Assembly: GCA_029582155.1 (NCBI GenBank)
Contig: CM055901.1
Location: 41,255,616-41,319,615 of the forward strand
Source of the DNA: Panopea generosa
Taxonomy: Eukaryota > Mollusca > Bivalvia > Adapedonta > Hiatellidae
Length of the DNA stretch: 64,000 bases
Direction of reading: 5' to 3'
Both the position numbers and the translations under genes were made by a program. Shown piece by piece: positions 48,739 to 61,302 of the stretch. Numbering within the stretch: position 1 is the first letter of the stretch; each line of letters starts with the position of its first letter. The notes below the pieces were generated by a model that saw nothing but the letters and a program-made list of their open reading frames with translations, searched no databases and was not told the origin of the DNA.

Positions 48739-49500
48739 AGAGACAGGTCTGTATCTCAAAGTTCAAGGCTAAATGCCACCTTGCAATTAAGGCTAAATGC
48801 TTTAAATAACAATTTTATATTAACCCTTAAAAGCATAACCTGGCCTTCTGTTATAGAGTATAACTATGTCAATACAAAAGCTGAAATAGTTTAGGATGAT
48901 GCAAGTATTTTTCAAAAGTTGATAATATTTAAATACTACCACAACACCAAATTAGACCAAAATGTTCCTTTTATTTTGTTGATGCAATAATAAATGGGTA
49001 TATATAAAGTTTTACTACAAATGCTTTAACTTTCGTTATTACCTCCCTTGTGTCATGTTATCAGCAGTTACCATTACTTGTACAGGTGTACTGTTTCTCA
49101 CAATAAAAGCAAGTACATGGATCGCTTTCCACAGATATATTTTTGCTCTACACAATTGCTCAAAAGCTATACAAGCAATTATATGTCATGGGGCCTTAGA
49201 GGTCCTGCATATGCTTTCACCTTATGTTATTCTCTCGTGTCTCTAAGGGTTAAAGAGGTGGTGGGGGATATGATCACACTAGTGGCAACCTCTTGTTTTT
49301 CATCCAATTTGCAAATATGCTCAGATGAAAAAGGCATAATTTAGAATCTCAAGAAAGCATTATCTTGGCATTAAGAACAATTCAACAACAAAGTCATGCT
49401 ATTATATAAATTGAAATCTTGACGAGGGACCAGGAAAAGGTAAAATAATAAGTAATTTTTTCAAGTTAGTACAAATCACACATTTATCAATGTCTCGTGT
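48739..49500. other. Intron 2 sequence, possibly the remainder of family B
   Basis: The first 40 bases resemble family B internal repeats and 49255-49300 resembles a possible family B end. The rest is unassigned AT-rich DNA. Confidence 0.35.
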
Positions 49501-49504
49501 TATG

Positions 49505-51880
49505 TCTAATTGGGCATATATTGTGTCTGTTGAACCATATGCTGTGTCGAGTGAACCATGTGCTGTAAACAGTCGACTATGTATTGTGTAGAGCGGACCA
49601 CATATTGTGTAGAGCAGACCATGTATTACGTAGAGCGGACCATGTACTGTATCCAGTGGACCATATGCTTTTGTCCAGTGAACCATATGCTGTGTGTTTT
49701 TGGCGGACCATGTGTTGTGTCCAGTGGACCATGTTTTGTGTTAAGTGAACCATATACTGTGTCAAGTGGACCATGTAATGGATAGAGTGAACTATGTGCT
49801 GTGTTAAGGGAACCATGTGCTGTGTTAAGTGAATCATGTATTGTGTTAAGTAAACCATGTGCTGTGTTAAGGGAACCATGAACTGTGTAGAGTGGACCAT
49901 GTACTGTGTTAAGTGAACCATGTGCTATGTTAAGGGAACACTGTACTGTGTAGAGTGGACCATGTACTGTGTTAAGTAAACCATGTACTGTGTAGAGTGG
50001 ACAATGAACTGTGTTAAGTAAACCATGTACTGTGTAGAAGTGGACCATGTACTGTGTAGAGTGTACCATGAATTGGGTAGAGTGAACCATGTACTATGTA
50101 GAGTGGACCATGTACTGTGTAGAGTGTACCATGTAATGGGTAGAGTGAACCATGTACTATGTAGAGTGGACCATGTACTGTGTAGAGTGAACCATATGCT
50201 GTATTAAGGGAACCATGTACTATGTAGAGAGGACCATGTACAGTGTTAAATGGACCATGTACTGTGTAGAGTGGACCATATATAGTGTAGAGTGGACCAT
50301 GTACTGTGTAGAGTGGGCCATGTATTGTGTAGAATGGACCATGTACTGTGTTCATTGTCCAGTGAACCATATGCTGTTTTCAGTGGACCATGTGTTGTGT
50401 AGAGTGGACTATGTGTTGTGTAGTGGACTATGTATTGTGTAGAGTGGACTATGTGTTGTGTAGAGTGGACTATGTATTGTATAGAGTGGACCATGTATTG
50501 TGTACAGTGGACCATGCTCTGTGTACCATGTACACTGTCTCCAATGGACCATGTATTATGTAGAGTAGACTATGTATTGTGTAGAGTGGACCATGTATTG
50601 TGTAGAGTGGACCATGTATTGTGTAGAGTGGACCATGTAGTATGTAGAGTGGACCATGCTCTGTGTACCATGTACACTGTCTCCAATAGACCATGTATTG
50701 TGTAGAGTGAACCATGTATTGTGTAAAGTGGACTATGTATTGTGTAGAGTGGACCATGTATTATGTAGAGTGAACCATGTATTGTGTAAAGTGGACTATG
50801 TGTTGTGTAGAGTGGACTATGTATTGTGTACAGTGGACTATGTATTGTATACAGTGGACCATGTATTGTGTACAGTGGACCATGCTCTGTGTACCATATA
50901 CACTGTCTCCAATGGACCATGTATTATGTAGAGTGGACTATGTATTGTGTAGAGTGGACCATGTATGGTGTAGAGTGGACCATGTAATATGTAGAGTGGA
51001 CCATGCTCTGTGTACCATATACACTGTCTCCAATGGACCATATATTGTGTAGAGTGGACCATGTATTGTGTAAAGTGGACTATGTATTGTGTAGAGTGGA
51101 CCATGTATTATGTAGAGTGAACCATGTATTGTGTAAAGTGGACTATGTGTTGTGTAGAGTGGACTATGTATTGTGTACAGTGGACTATGTATTGTGTACA
51201 GTGGACCATGTATTGTGTACAGTGGACCATGCTCTGTGTACCATGTACACTGTCTCCAATGGACCATGTATTATGTAGAGTGGACTATGTATTGTTTAGA
51301 GTGAACCATGTATTGTGTAGAGTGGACCATGTAATATGTAGAGTGGACCATGCTTTGTGTACCATATACACTGTCTCCAATGGACCATATATTGTGTAGA
51401 GTGGACCATGTATTGTGTAAAGTGGACTATGTATTGTGTAGAGTGGACCATGTATTATGTAGAGTGAACCATGTATTTTGTAGAGTGGACCATGAATTGT
51501 GTAGAGTGGACCATGTATTGTGTAGAGTGGACCATGTATTGTGTAGAGTGGACCATGTATTATGTAGAGTGCACTATGTATTGTGTAGAGTGGACTATGT
51601 ATTGTGTAGAGTGGACCATGTATTGTGTAGAGTTGACTATGTATTGTGTAGAGTGGACCATGTATTATGTAGAGTGGACCATGCTCTGTGTATAATGTAC
51701 ACTGTCTCCAATGGACCATGTACTTTGTCCGGCAGACCATATGCTGTGTGTTTTCAGTGAACCATGTGTTGTGTCCAGTGAACCATGTATTGTGTATAGT
51801 GAACCATGTATTGTGTAGAGGGGACCATGTATTGTGTAGAGTGAACTATGTATTGTGTAGAGTGGACCATGTATTGACAT
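49505..51880. repeat. 21-bp minisatellite array (about 112 units) with 347-bp higher-order repeats
   Basis: The unit is GTGTAGAGTGGACCATGTATT. Being seven codons long, it is open in several frames on both strands (YCVEWTM, VLCRVDH, TQYMVHS readings). The left part (49505-50480) is diverged. From about 50430 to 51720 a 347-bp block containing 'CATGCTCTGTGTACCATGTA' and 'CACTGTCTCCAATGGACC' repeats three to four times with high identity (equivalent points 50430, 50777, 51124). Confidence 0.96.
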
Positions 51881-52550
51881 ATACATGTACATATTTATAT
51901 AAATAGAGATACAGGTATATACATGTACATATTTATAAAAATAGAGATATATACATGTACATATTTATATAAATAGAGATACAGGTACATGTACATATTT
52001 ATATAAATAGAGATACAGGTATATACATGTACATATTTATGTAAATAGAGATATAAACATGTACATATTTATATAAATAGAGATACAGGTACATGTACAT
52101 ATTTATATAAATAGAGATACAGGTACATGTACATATTTATATAAATAGAGATACAGGTATATACATGTACATATTTATGTAAGTAGAGATATATACATGT
52201 ACATATTTATGTAAATAGAGATACAGGTACATGTACATATTTATATAAATAGAGATACAGGTATATACATGTACATATTTATGTAAATAGAGATATATAC
52301 ATGTACATATTTATATAAATAGAGATACAGGTGCATGTACATATTTATATTAATAGAGATACAGGTATATACATGTACATATTTATGTAAATAGAGATAT
52401 ATACATGTACATATTTATATAAATAGAGATACAGGTACATGTACATATTTATATAAATAGAGATACAGGTATATACATGTACATATTTATACAAATATTG
52501 ATATATACATGTTCATATTGATACAAATTGTGATATATATATATATATGT
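51881..52550. repeat. AT-rich 32/34/38-bp tandem array (about 18 units)
   Basis: Units start ACATGTACATATTTATATAA and continue ATAGAGATACAGGTATAT (38 bp), ATAGAGATACAGGT (34 bp) or ATAGAGATATAT (32 bp). The three lengths alternate in a partly regular way. The right end decays into (TA)n near 52535. It directly adjoins the 21-bp array. Confidence 0.93.
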
Positions 52551-53459
52551 ACAGATTTATATAATATCTATCACTTACCAGTATTTAACATTAAACCCTA
52601 ACTGATTTACAAAACAACATATTTAAACATGCATAAATAATATAGTCTAATTTCGCAATTATTCAAGTCATTAACCATAAAACAACTACAACCATATCCA
52701 CATGACTGTGTACATAAATACAAACATTGTACAATACCTTACTGAATGCTTAAATATATCTTTATCCAAAAATATTGATTAACAAGAAATATATATACAT
52801 TCTATTAACCATTCAAAACATCTCATGAAATTTAGATAAACCAAACATACAGGTTAACAAGTATCTCCCTGCAGTATAGCCATTATATCTGTTAACCTGT
52901 ATGAAATCAACCTGCCCACCCTACCATAACTAAAACCGACTTATAGTATTTCCAGCTCTCCATTGAAAACCATTATACTGTGTGATAATTATTCAGTTCA
53001 CAAGTAAATGCAAGGAAGTCTAGGATGTATGCAGGCCTTCAATCTCACAGTGCAAATCTTTTCAATGAATAAAATTCTTTCCACAATCTACATACCACCA
53101 AGTTTAAAATTCATAACAAATATATTCATACAATCTCCTCCTTGTGTTTCTTGACACAAAGTTGCCCGAGGCAATTTCATTTTATCATGTGTTTAAATAT
53201 TTTTAATTACTTAGTTATTAGGCAACAGCTCATTTATTTCCCCAGTTGCCCCTGGGCCGCCAGATGTGGAGAACAGCGGGGCGAAAGTGCAGGGCTCTTG
53301 CCACATCAATGCCCCCACCATGCTGTAGAAGTGCACGAGTTTTTCTTTGTGCAAAGAAAAGTCAGGATTATAGCGGTGCATCGGGAATTTAAACCCCATC
53401 CCAATAATGCCCCCCTCCCTACAAACATTTTCCCTTTTACAAAACAATTCTCAAGAACT
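52551..53459. other. Intron 2 sequence, no feature recognised
   Basis: AT-rich DNA except for a GC-richer patch at about 53230-53340 (CCCCAGTTGCCCCTGGGCCG...). A long plus-strand frame (53142-53852) runs from here into the next array but is antisense to the gene and mostly repeat. Confidence 0.5.
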
Positions 53460-53935
53460 ACTATCAACAACTTTCTCCCAACAGAAACCAACTCCCAGCA
53501 ACAACCTTCTCCCAACAAAAAAAAACTCCCAGCAACAACCTTCTCCCAACAAAAACCAACTCCCAGCAACAACCTTCTACCAACAAAAACCAGCAACAAC
53601 CTTCTACCAATAAAAACCAACTCCCAGCAACAACCTTCTACCAACAAAAACCAACTCCCAGCAACAACCTTCTACCAACAAAAACCAACTCCCAGCAACA
53701 ACCTTCTCCCAACAAAAAACAACTCCCAGCAACAACCTTCAACCAACAAAAACCAACTCCCAGCAACAACCTTCTACCAACAAAAAAAAACTCCCAGCAA
53801 CAACCTTCTACCAACAAAAACCCAACTCCCAGCAACAACCTTCTACCAATAAAAACCAACTCCCAGCAACAACCTTCTACCAATAAAAACCAACTCCCAG
53901 CAACAACCTTCTCCCAATAAAACAACCATTTCAAT
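53460..53935. repeat. 34-bp minisatellite, about 14 copies
   Basis: The unit is TTCTACCAACAAAAACCAAC then TCCCAGCAACAACC. One short unit lies near 53590, and homopolymer A-runs vary in length. Strong strand asymmetry: almost no G on the plus strand. Confidence 0.95.
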
Positions 53936-54712
53936 AAATCGCAACTCCTAACAAGAATTCCGTGGAATGATATGTCTCGCCGTGTCCGCTTTGACAGTTA
54001 ATACACACATGGGAGAGAAAAAAATTAAAATATTATATTCATGCAAGAGTTATCTAACTTGGTTAATGAAGTAAGTTTAATGACTAAGAAATAATGTAGG
54101 AAGTATTGTGTGAAGTTTCGATCAAATACATAAAGTGATTTTTGAGATATGAACTCAAAAAACTTTAACCAGTATTTCTAAGTAAAACATATTTCTAAAC
54201 TTTAACCAGTATTTCTAAGTAAAACATATTTAAAAAAAAAAGAAAAAAAGAAAAAAAGAAAAAAAAAAAAAAGAAAAAAAAAGAAAAGAATAAAGTTTTT
54301 TTTAAATAAATTAAAAAAAAGAAAAGTACTCAGCATTTGCATTATATAATGCAGGGTGTTAGTTGTAACTATGATCCAAGTATAAGTGTCCTAGCACTAG
54401 TCCTTATTGAGAAATAGTGTAAAAATGAAAACTTAACGTTGGAGGTAAATGCAAAATTCAGCATCAAACAATGTCAATGGACCATGAAATGTAGGTCACA
54501 CTCAGCATCTGCAGTATATAATGTGACGCAGGGTGTTAGTTGTAACTATGATCCCAGTATGAGTGCCCTAGCACTTGTACTTGTTGAGAAATAGTGTAAA
54601 AACGAAAACTTAACATTGGAGCTAAATATAAATGTTTGACGCCGCCGCCGTCGACGGAAAAGCAACACCTTAGTCTCATCTCTCCTTCGTTACGGCTAGA
54701 CAAAAATGGCCA
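53936..54712. mobile_element. Dispersed repeat block (family C) with internal duplication and A-rich tract
   Basis: The left part (54010-54230) matches 18335-18655 ('GTTATCTAACTTGGTTAATG', 'AACTTTAACCAGTATTTCTA'). An A/G-poor low-complexity tract lies at 54228-54330. A segment starting 'CAGCATTTGCATTATATAAT...GCAGGGTGTTAGTTGTAACT' (54332) recurs near 54505 with 'AGTGCCCTAGCACT' and 'GAGAAATAGTGTAAAAA'. The block ends GACGCCGCCGCCGTCGACGG near 54640. No protein is encoded. Confidence 0.5.
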
Positions 54713-55095
54713 GGAGCAGGGGTAACAATTAACTGGGGCATTACTGTTTATGGGCAGTATCCCTTCATGTCAGTGCCTTTACCTCAGCTCTGTAGAGAGG
54801 AATGTTTAAATCCTCACCATGTCCCAGGTGGAGCAGGGGTAACAATTAACTGGGGCATTACTGTTTATGGGCAGTATCCCTTCATGTCAGTGCCTTTACC
54901 TCAGCTCTGTAGAGAGGAATGTTTAAATCCTCACCATGTCCCAGGTGGAGCAGGGGTAACAATTAACTGGGGCATTACTGTTTATGGGCAGTATCCCTTC
55001 ATGTCAGTGCCTACCTCGGCTCTGTAGAGAGGAATGTTTAAATCCTCACCATGTCCCAGGTGGAGCATGGGTACCAATTAACTGGGGCATTAAAG
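54713..55095. repeat. 117-bp tandem repeat, 3.3 copies
   Basis: The unit begins GAGCAGGGGTAACAATTAAC and ends CCTCACCATGTCCCAGGTG. Copies are nearly identical; the third lacks a few bases (CCTACCTCGG). The multiple-of-three length produces an open plus-strand frame (54767-55027) with a 39-residue cycle that I do not consider a gene. Confidence 0.93.
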
Positions 55096-55893
55096 TATCA
55101 AGTTCTTCTTACTGCACAAAATCCCACTCTGGGGCATCGTTGTCATACAATTTGGTGTATGATACAAGGTGATTGTGAGGCGTGCATATGTACATGATTA
55201 AAATTAAAAACAATAAAAATGATAACCCTCTCACAACAAATGGTTGGAAACTGACTACCCATGAATCTAGCAAGTACAGAGTTGCAGTAAGAGCCAGAGA
55301 TTATATGAAACATAGTGATGAATATTAACTATTTCAAGAAAATGGCATATCAATAAAGAGACATTCTCCTAAACTGCTATTTTATTTTAGTCATTCTAAA
55401 ATATATGTACAGATGAAGTACAACACACAAAATATAACACTTAATTGACCATTATTTACGCAGTTTATTTAGCGAAATTTAGATCATTTCACTATTTACA
55501 ATTACTGTAAAAATCAACTGGTTAAATACAGAGCTGCCCAGTGATGTTGTGTAGACAATTAGACCTTACCTGAAGTTCCCAGACAAGTCAAAACTATACA
55601 TATTACAAAACTGTAACACAAACTGACTAAAGTAAAAAAATGATTTAACGGTGCTTATGTAAGATTACACTGGTGTAATTACACTTCAAGAGATATATAC
55701 ACAAGATTACACTTCCTGTGGCCGTGTAATGTAATTATCACCTTCCTCAATCCAGTAAGTTACCTTTATCTGCCTCATTATGCAGGAACAATGTGTAACA
55801 TATACTGTATGTACCCAGGGAAGCAACTCTTGTACACTTATTGAAACATTCAATAAGGAGTTACCATTAGTATGTATAATTAATGGCACCTAC
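55096..55893. other. Intron 2, distal part, no feature recognised
   Basis: AT-rich intronic sequence next to the second exon's donor. Confidence 0.55.
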
Positions 55894-56451
55894 CTTGATC
55901 ATTCTGCTCGTACTTGGGTGCAATATTTCGTTTCTTTACAGTGCTCATATTGATCACAGCTTGTCTTTCCACCTCCAACTGCAGATAGTGCTCGTCAGTC
56001 AGATCTTCAGGACTTGTGATTTCTCTCTTCAACTTAACTGTCATCTTTGGTGGTTTTTGTACACTTTCTGCAAACTGGTGAGCCTTCGCCATGAAGTCTT
56101 TTGATCCATTTGGACTACGGACATCCCCTCCAGATCTAGTCTTGTTGCTAGATCTATCGAAAGCCAATTCAAATTTCTTGGCATCCCTAGTGACAACTTC
56201 ACCATTTGTTGGAGGTGCGCTCTCTACTTTGTCTGTTTTTTCTGACACAACATATTCCTCATGTACTATGTCATCTAGCGTGTTACTGAGTGGGTCATTA
56301 GATGTCATGCTTGACTGCATGTCTTCAAAGGCAGAGTCAGGACCAGACTGGTCACTGTTGGGACTGTGCAGTTTGGCATTGTAAGAAATCAACTGGATAC
56401 TGCCATCATCTTCGTTTGTTTCTGTGGGGATATTCCTGGTCACTAGGTTAC
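55894..56451 (-). CDS. MISP/AKAP2-like protein, second exon in window
   Basis: This exon encodes residues about 195-379, beginning NLVTRNIPTETNEDD and ending KKRNIAPKYEQNDQ. The acceptor ATACACGAATCAG|GT has only a weak pyrimidine tract. A stronger-looking acceptor, TTTTATTTCTAG, lies about 42 bases upstream but would put a TAA in this frame, so I chose the nearer one; it also completes the phase-1 codon from the previous exon as GGT. The donor ATCAAG|GTAGGT is strong (GT at 55893-55892) and again leaves phase 1. The C-terminal half is basic and probably helical (EDLTDEHYLQLEVERQAVIN). The N-terminal half is acidic and serine/threonine-rich, so probably disordered. I see no transmembrane segment or catalytic motif. 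Coding status is well supported by both junctions; the function is unknown beyond the family resemblance. Confidence 0.85.
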
Positions 56452-56549
56452 CTGATTCGTGTATAAAATGTAATTAGTGTATTATCCAAAAACTAGAAAT
56501 AAAAGTTTGAAAAGTTTAGCAGTAGTACTGACAAGATTTACCATAAAAA

Positions 56550-56700
56550 TAATAAATGGCCATAACTATGCCAAAAGTCAATGGACTGGAACATAACAAT
56601 ATACTAAGACTTCATACCAATATTTCACAAGTTTGCCAAAATCAGTTTAAAAATGTGGGAGGGGTAGAGCTGACAAGAAAGTGTGACATAGATTTACCAT
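56550..56700 (+). mobile_element. Dispersed repeat family D fragment, left copy
   Basis: 'TGGCCATAACTATGCCAAAA', 'GTCAATGGACTGGAA' and 'GAGCTGACAAGAAAGTGTGAC' match 61625-61770 in order. It stops exactly where the family A-like element begins. Confidence 0.6.
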
Positions 56701-57160
56701 TAACAAGAGACCCAAGAGGGTCTGTTGATGATCTATTGGCTTATATCGATTATAGTACTTTTTGAAATTTCACAATATTAACTGTTTTGGGTGGATCGTC
56801 TTAACCCTTAATGGAAAAAGACCCCTCATCATACCCTAACTGAACAAAAGGTTATTTACTATGAAAAAGGAGTGCTTTAAATTGGATTTTTCAGTTTCCA
56901 ATACCCTTCTTTTGTAAATTAAAAAAAAAGTTCCCTTACAGGACCCCTATACATCTTAGCTTCTTGATTTACACAAACTTCAATCACCCACTCATAGGGG
57001 TTTGCTATGACCAGACAATGCTTTAGATTTTTAATCAAAGGTTTTTTTTGTACAAATGGATGCGAAAATGAAATTTTCTGTTTTCCCCATAAAATTGTAA
57101 TGTAAAAGTTAAAGTCTCCATATAGGGCTACTATAAATTCCATCCCCTTGAACAGCTAAA
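56701..57160 (+). mobile_element. Decayed family A element, left part
   Basis: It begins AACAAGAGACCCAAGAGGGTCT, a worn form of the family A 5' end that still keeps its inverted repeat (AGACCC/GGGTCT). It then has 'GATCTATTGGC', 'CCCTTACAGGACCCCTATAC' and 'TCTGTTTTCCCCATA', as in other copies. Sequence is lost into the 15-bp array at about 57165. Confidence 0.65.
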
Positions 57161-57164
57161 TCTT

Positions 57165-60100
57165 CAACTCCTTGCTGTATCATGTAAGGCTGTATCATGT
57201 AAGGCTGTATCATGTAAGACTGCATCATAACATGAAAGGCTGTATCATATAAGGCTGCATCATGTAAGGCTGTATCATGTAATGCTGTATCATGTAAGGC
57301 TGTTTCATGTAAAACTGCATCATAACATGAAAGGTTGTATCATGTAAGGCTGTTTCATGTAAGACTGCATCATAACATGAAAGGCTGTATCATATAAGGC
57401 TGCATCATGTAAGGCTGTATCATGTAAGGCTGTATCATAGCATGTATGGCTGTATCATGTAAGGCTGTAGTGTATCATGTAAGGCTGTATCATGTAAGAC
57501 TGCATCATGTAAGGCTGCATCATGTAAGGTTGCATTATGTAATGCTGTATCCTGTAAGGCTGCATTAGTAAGGCTGCATAATGTATTTTTGTATCATGTA
57601 AGGCTGTATCATGTAAGGCTGCATCATGCAAGGCTGTATCATGTAAGGCTGTATCATGTAATGTTGCACCATGTATGGATGTATCATGCATCATGTAAGG
57701 CTGTATTGTATTATGTAATGCTGTATCATGTATGACTGTATTATGTAAGTCTGTATCATGTAAGACTGAATCATAACATGAAAAACTGTATCATGTAAGG
57801 CTGCATCATGTAATGCTGTATCATGTAATGCTGCATCATGTAAGGCTGTATCATGTAATGATGCACCATGTATGGCTGTATCATGCATCATGTAAGGCTG
57901 TATTGTATCATACAATGCTGTATCTAAGGCAGCATCATGTACAGCTGTATCATGTAAGGCTGTATTGTGTAAAGCTGTATCATGTAAGGATGCGTCAAAT
58001 AATGTTGTATCATGTAAGGATGTATCATATCATGTATTGCTGTATCATGTAATGCTGCATCATGTAAGGCTGTATCATGTAATGATGCACCATGTATGGC
58101 TGTATCATGCATCATGTAAGGCTGTATTGTATCATGTAATGCTGTATCTAAGGCTGCATCATGTACAGCTGTATCATGTAAGGCTGTATTGTGTAAAGCT
58201 GTATCATGTAAGGCTGCATCAAATAATGTTGTATCATGTAAGGATGTATCATATCATGTATGGCTGTATTATGTAATGCTGTATTGTATCATGTAAGGCT
58301 GTATCATGTAAGGTTGTATCATGTAAGGCTGCATCATAACATGTAAGGCTGTATTATATAAGGCTATATCATATAAGGCTGCATCATAACATGCATGGCT
58401 GTATCATGTAAGGTTGCATCATGTAAGACTGTATAATGTAATGCTGCATCATGTATGGCTGTATCATGTAAGGCTGCATCATGTAAGGTTGTATCATGTA
58501 AGACTGTATAATGTAATGCTGCATCATGTATGGCTGTATCATATAAGGCTGCATCATGTAAGGTTGTATCATGTAATGATGTAGCATGTAAGGCTGTATC
58601 ATGTAAGGATGTACCATGTAATGCTTTATCATGTAAGGCTGTATCATATCATGTAATGTTGTATCATGTAAGACTTATCATGTATGGCTGAATTGTATCA
58701 TGTAATGTATCATGTATGACTGTATCATGTAAGGCTGCATCATGTAAGGTTGTATCATGTAATGCTGTAGCATGTAAGGCTGTATCATGTAAGGATGTAC
58801 CATGTAATGCTTTATCATGTAAGGCTGTATCATATCATGTAATGTTGTATCATGTAAGACTTATCATGTATGGCTGAATTGTATCATGTAATGTATCATG
58901 TAAGCCTGCATTATGTAAGGCTGCATCATGTAAGGCTGCATCATGTAAGACTGCATCATGTATGGCTGAATCATATATCATGTAAGGCTGCATCATGTAA
59001 GTCTGTATCATGTAATGCTGTATCATGTAAGGTTGTATCATATCATGTAATGATGTATCATGTAAGACTGTATAATGTAAGGCTGTATCATGTAAGGCTG
59101 TATCATGTAATGCTATATCATGTTATGCTGTATCATGTAAGGCTACATCATGTAATGCTGCATCATGTAAGGCTGCATCATGTAAGGCTGTATCATGTAA
59201 TGCTCTATCATGTAAGGATGTACCATGTAATGCTCTATCATGTAAGGCTGTATCATATCATGTAATGTTGTATCATGTAAGACTTATCATGTATGGCTGA
59301 ATTGTATCATGTAATGTATCATGTAAGCCTACATTATGTAAGGCTGCATCATGTAAGGCTGCATCATGTAAGACTGCATCATGTATGGCTGAATCATATA
59401 TCATGTAAGGCTGCATCATGTAAGTCTGTATCATGTAATGCTGTATCATGTAAGGTTGTATCATATCATGTAATGCTGTATCATGTAAGGTTACATCATG
59501 TATGGCTTAATCATATCATGTAATACTGTGCCATGTTATGCTGTATCATGTAAGGCTACATCATGTAAGTCTGTATCATGTAATGCTGTATCATGTAAGA
59601 TTTATTGTATCATGAAATGCTGTATCATGTAAGGCTGCATCATGTATGGCTGTATCATGTAAGGATGCATCATGTAATGCTGTATCATGTTATGCTTTTT
59701 CATGTAATGCTGTATCATTGAAGGCTGTATCATGAAAGGATGCATCATGTAAGGCTGCATAATGTAATGCTGTATCATGTTATGCTGTATCATGTAAGGC
59801 TACATCATGTAAGACTGTATTATGTAAGGCAATATCATGTAAAACTATCATGTAATGCAGTATCATGTAAGGATGCATCATGTAATGCTGTATCATGTTA
59901 TGCTGTATCATGTAAGGCTGCATCATGTAAGGCTACATCATGTAAGACTGTATTATGTAAGGCAATATCATGTAATACTATCATGTAATGCTGTATCATG
60001 TAAGGATGCATCATGTAATGCTGTATCATGTAAGGCTGTATCATATAATGTAATATTGTATCATGTATGGCTGAATTGTATCATGTAATGCTTTATCATG

Positions 60101-60775
60101 TAAGGCTGCATCATGTGTGGCTGTATCATGTAAGGTTGTATCATGAAATGCTGTATAATGTAAGGTTGTATCGTGTAAGGATGCATCATGTAATGCTGTA
60201 TCATATCATGTAATGCTGTATCATGTAAGACTGCATCATGTATGGCTGAATCATATCATGTAATGCTGTATCATGTAAGGCTGCATCATATCATGTAATG
60301 CTGTATCATGTAAGGCTGCATCATGTATGGCTGAATCATATCATGTAATGCTGTATCATGTAAGGCTGCATCATGTATGGCTGTATCATGTAAGGCTGCA
60401 TCATGTAAGGCTGTAGCATGTAAGGATGCATCATGTAGTGCTGTATCATGTAAGGCTGTAGCATATCATGTAATGCTGTATCATGTATGGCTGTATCATG
60501 TATGGCTGTATCATGTATGGCTGTATCATGCATGGCTGTATCATGTATGGCTGTATCACCTCATGTTAAGCTGCATCATGTTAGGCTATATCATGTAAGG
60601 CTGTATCATGTTATGCTGCATCATGTAATGGTACATCATGTAAGGCTGCATCATGTAAGTCTGCATCATATAATGCTGTATCATGTAAGGCTGCATCATG
60701 TAATGCTGCATCATGTAAGGTTGTATCATGTAAGGCTGTATCATGTAAGGCTATATTATGTAAAGATAATATATA
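57165..60775. repeat. 15-bp minisatellite array (about 240 units), inside a decayed element
   Basis: The unit is GCTGTATCATGTAAG, with variants TGCATCATG, TAATGCTG, TATGGCTG and occasional extra ATCAT. Higher-order blocks exist: 58850-59270 is repeated at 59273-59500 with an offset of 423 bp, and 57861 and 58085 are equivalent points 224 bp apart. Many frames are open on both strands with five-residue cycles (YHVRL, SCKAV, HDTAL) and are not genes. Confidence 0.96.
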
Positions 60776-60814
60776 AATTACATGTACAAGTTTCAAAGAT
60801 CAGTTACTAGATTA

Positions 60815-61300
60815 TATACTTCTGAAATTTCAAAATTGCGATCCTTTTGGTCCCCCTTTGACCCTTTTGGAAATTAATACTCCTTATTGAACCATATTAT
60901 ATTTGCTCAGATTAGACACTGCTTCAGATCTTGAATTATAAATTAATATTGAACAAATGGATAAGAAAATCAGATTGTTTTTGTTTTCTCATACTAGTAT
61001 GAATAATATAAAATTCAAAATCTCCTATAAAAGGCCTCAATATATCCTAGCCCCTTGACTTGTTAACTCTGTAAATCCCTTACTCATAGAAATGATTTAT
61101 ATCAATTATGAACATATTTGAGAAATTTTTGAAAAATACCACTTTTAACCATTTTGGGGCCGCTTCTTACCCTGCATGGAAATTGAATCCTATTTTAATC
61201 AACCGAATCTAATTTGCTTTACTGGAAAATGCTAAGAATCATATTTACACAAATTAATGAAAAATAATATTTTCGGTTTTCCCATAATGTTCCTATGTAA
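60815..61300 (+). mobile_element. Decayed family A element, right part
   Basis: 'CTATAAAAGGCCTCAATATA', 'TCCTAGCCCCTTGACTT', 'AACCATTTTGGGGCCGCTTC' and 'TTTTCGGTTTTCCCATAATG' follow family A body order. The 3' hairpin end is not found. Together with 56701-57160 this shows that the array grew within, or was inserted into, an old copy. Confidence 0.55.
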
Positions 61301-61302
61301 TG

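Noticed and set aside
53142-53852. A 236-codon plus-strand frame
   Set aside because: More than half is the 34-bp array, it is antisense to the host gene, and the unique part shows no recognisable domain.
56452-56500. Alternative upstream acceptor TTTTATTTCTAG for the second exon
   Set aside because: It has the better pyrimidine tract, but using it places an in-frame TAA before the coding sequence.
57165-60775. Possible CRISPR array or antifreeze/silk-like repeat protein
   Set aside because: The short repeats have no unique spacers, and open frames exist on both strands because the unit is 15 bp.
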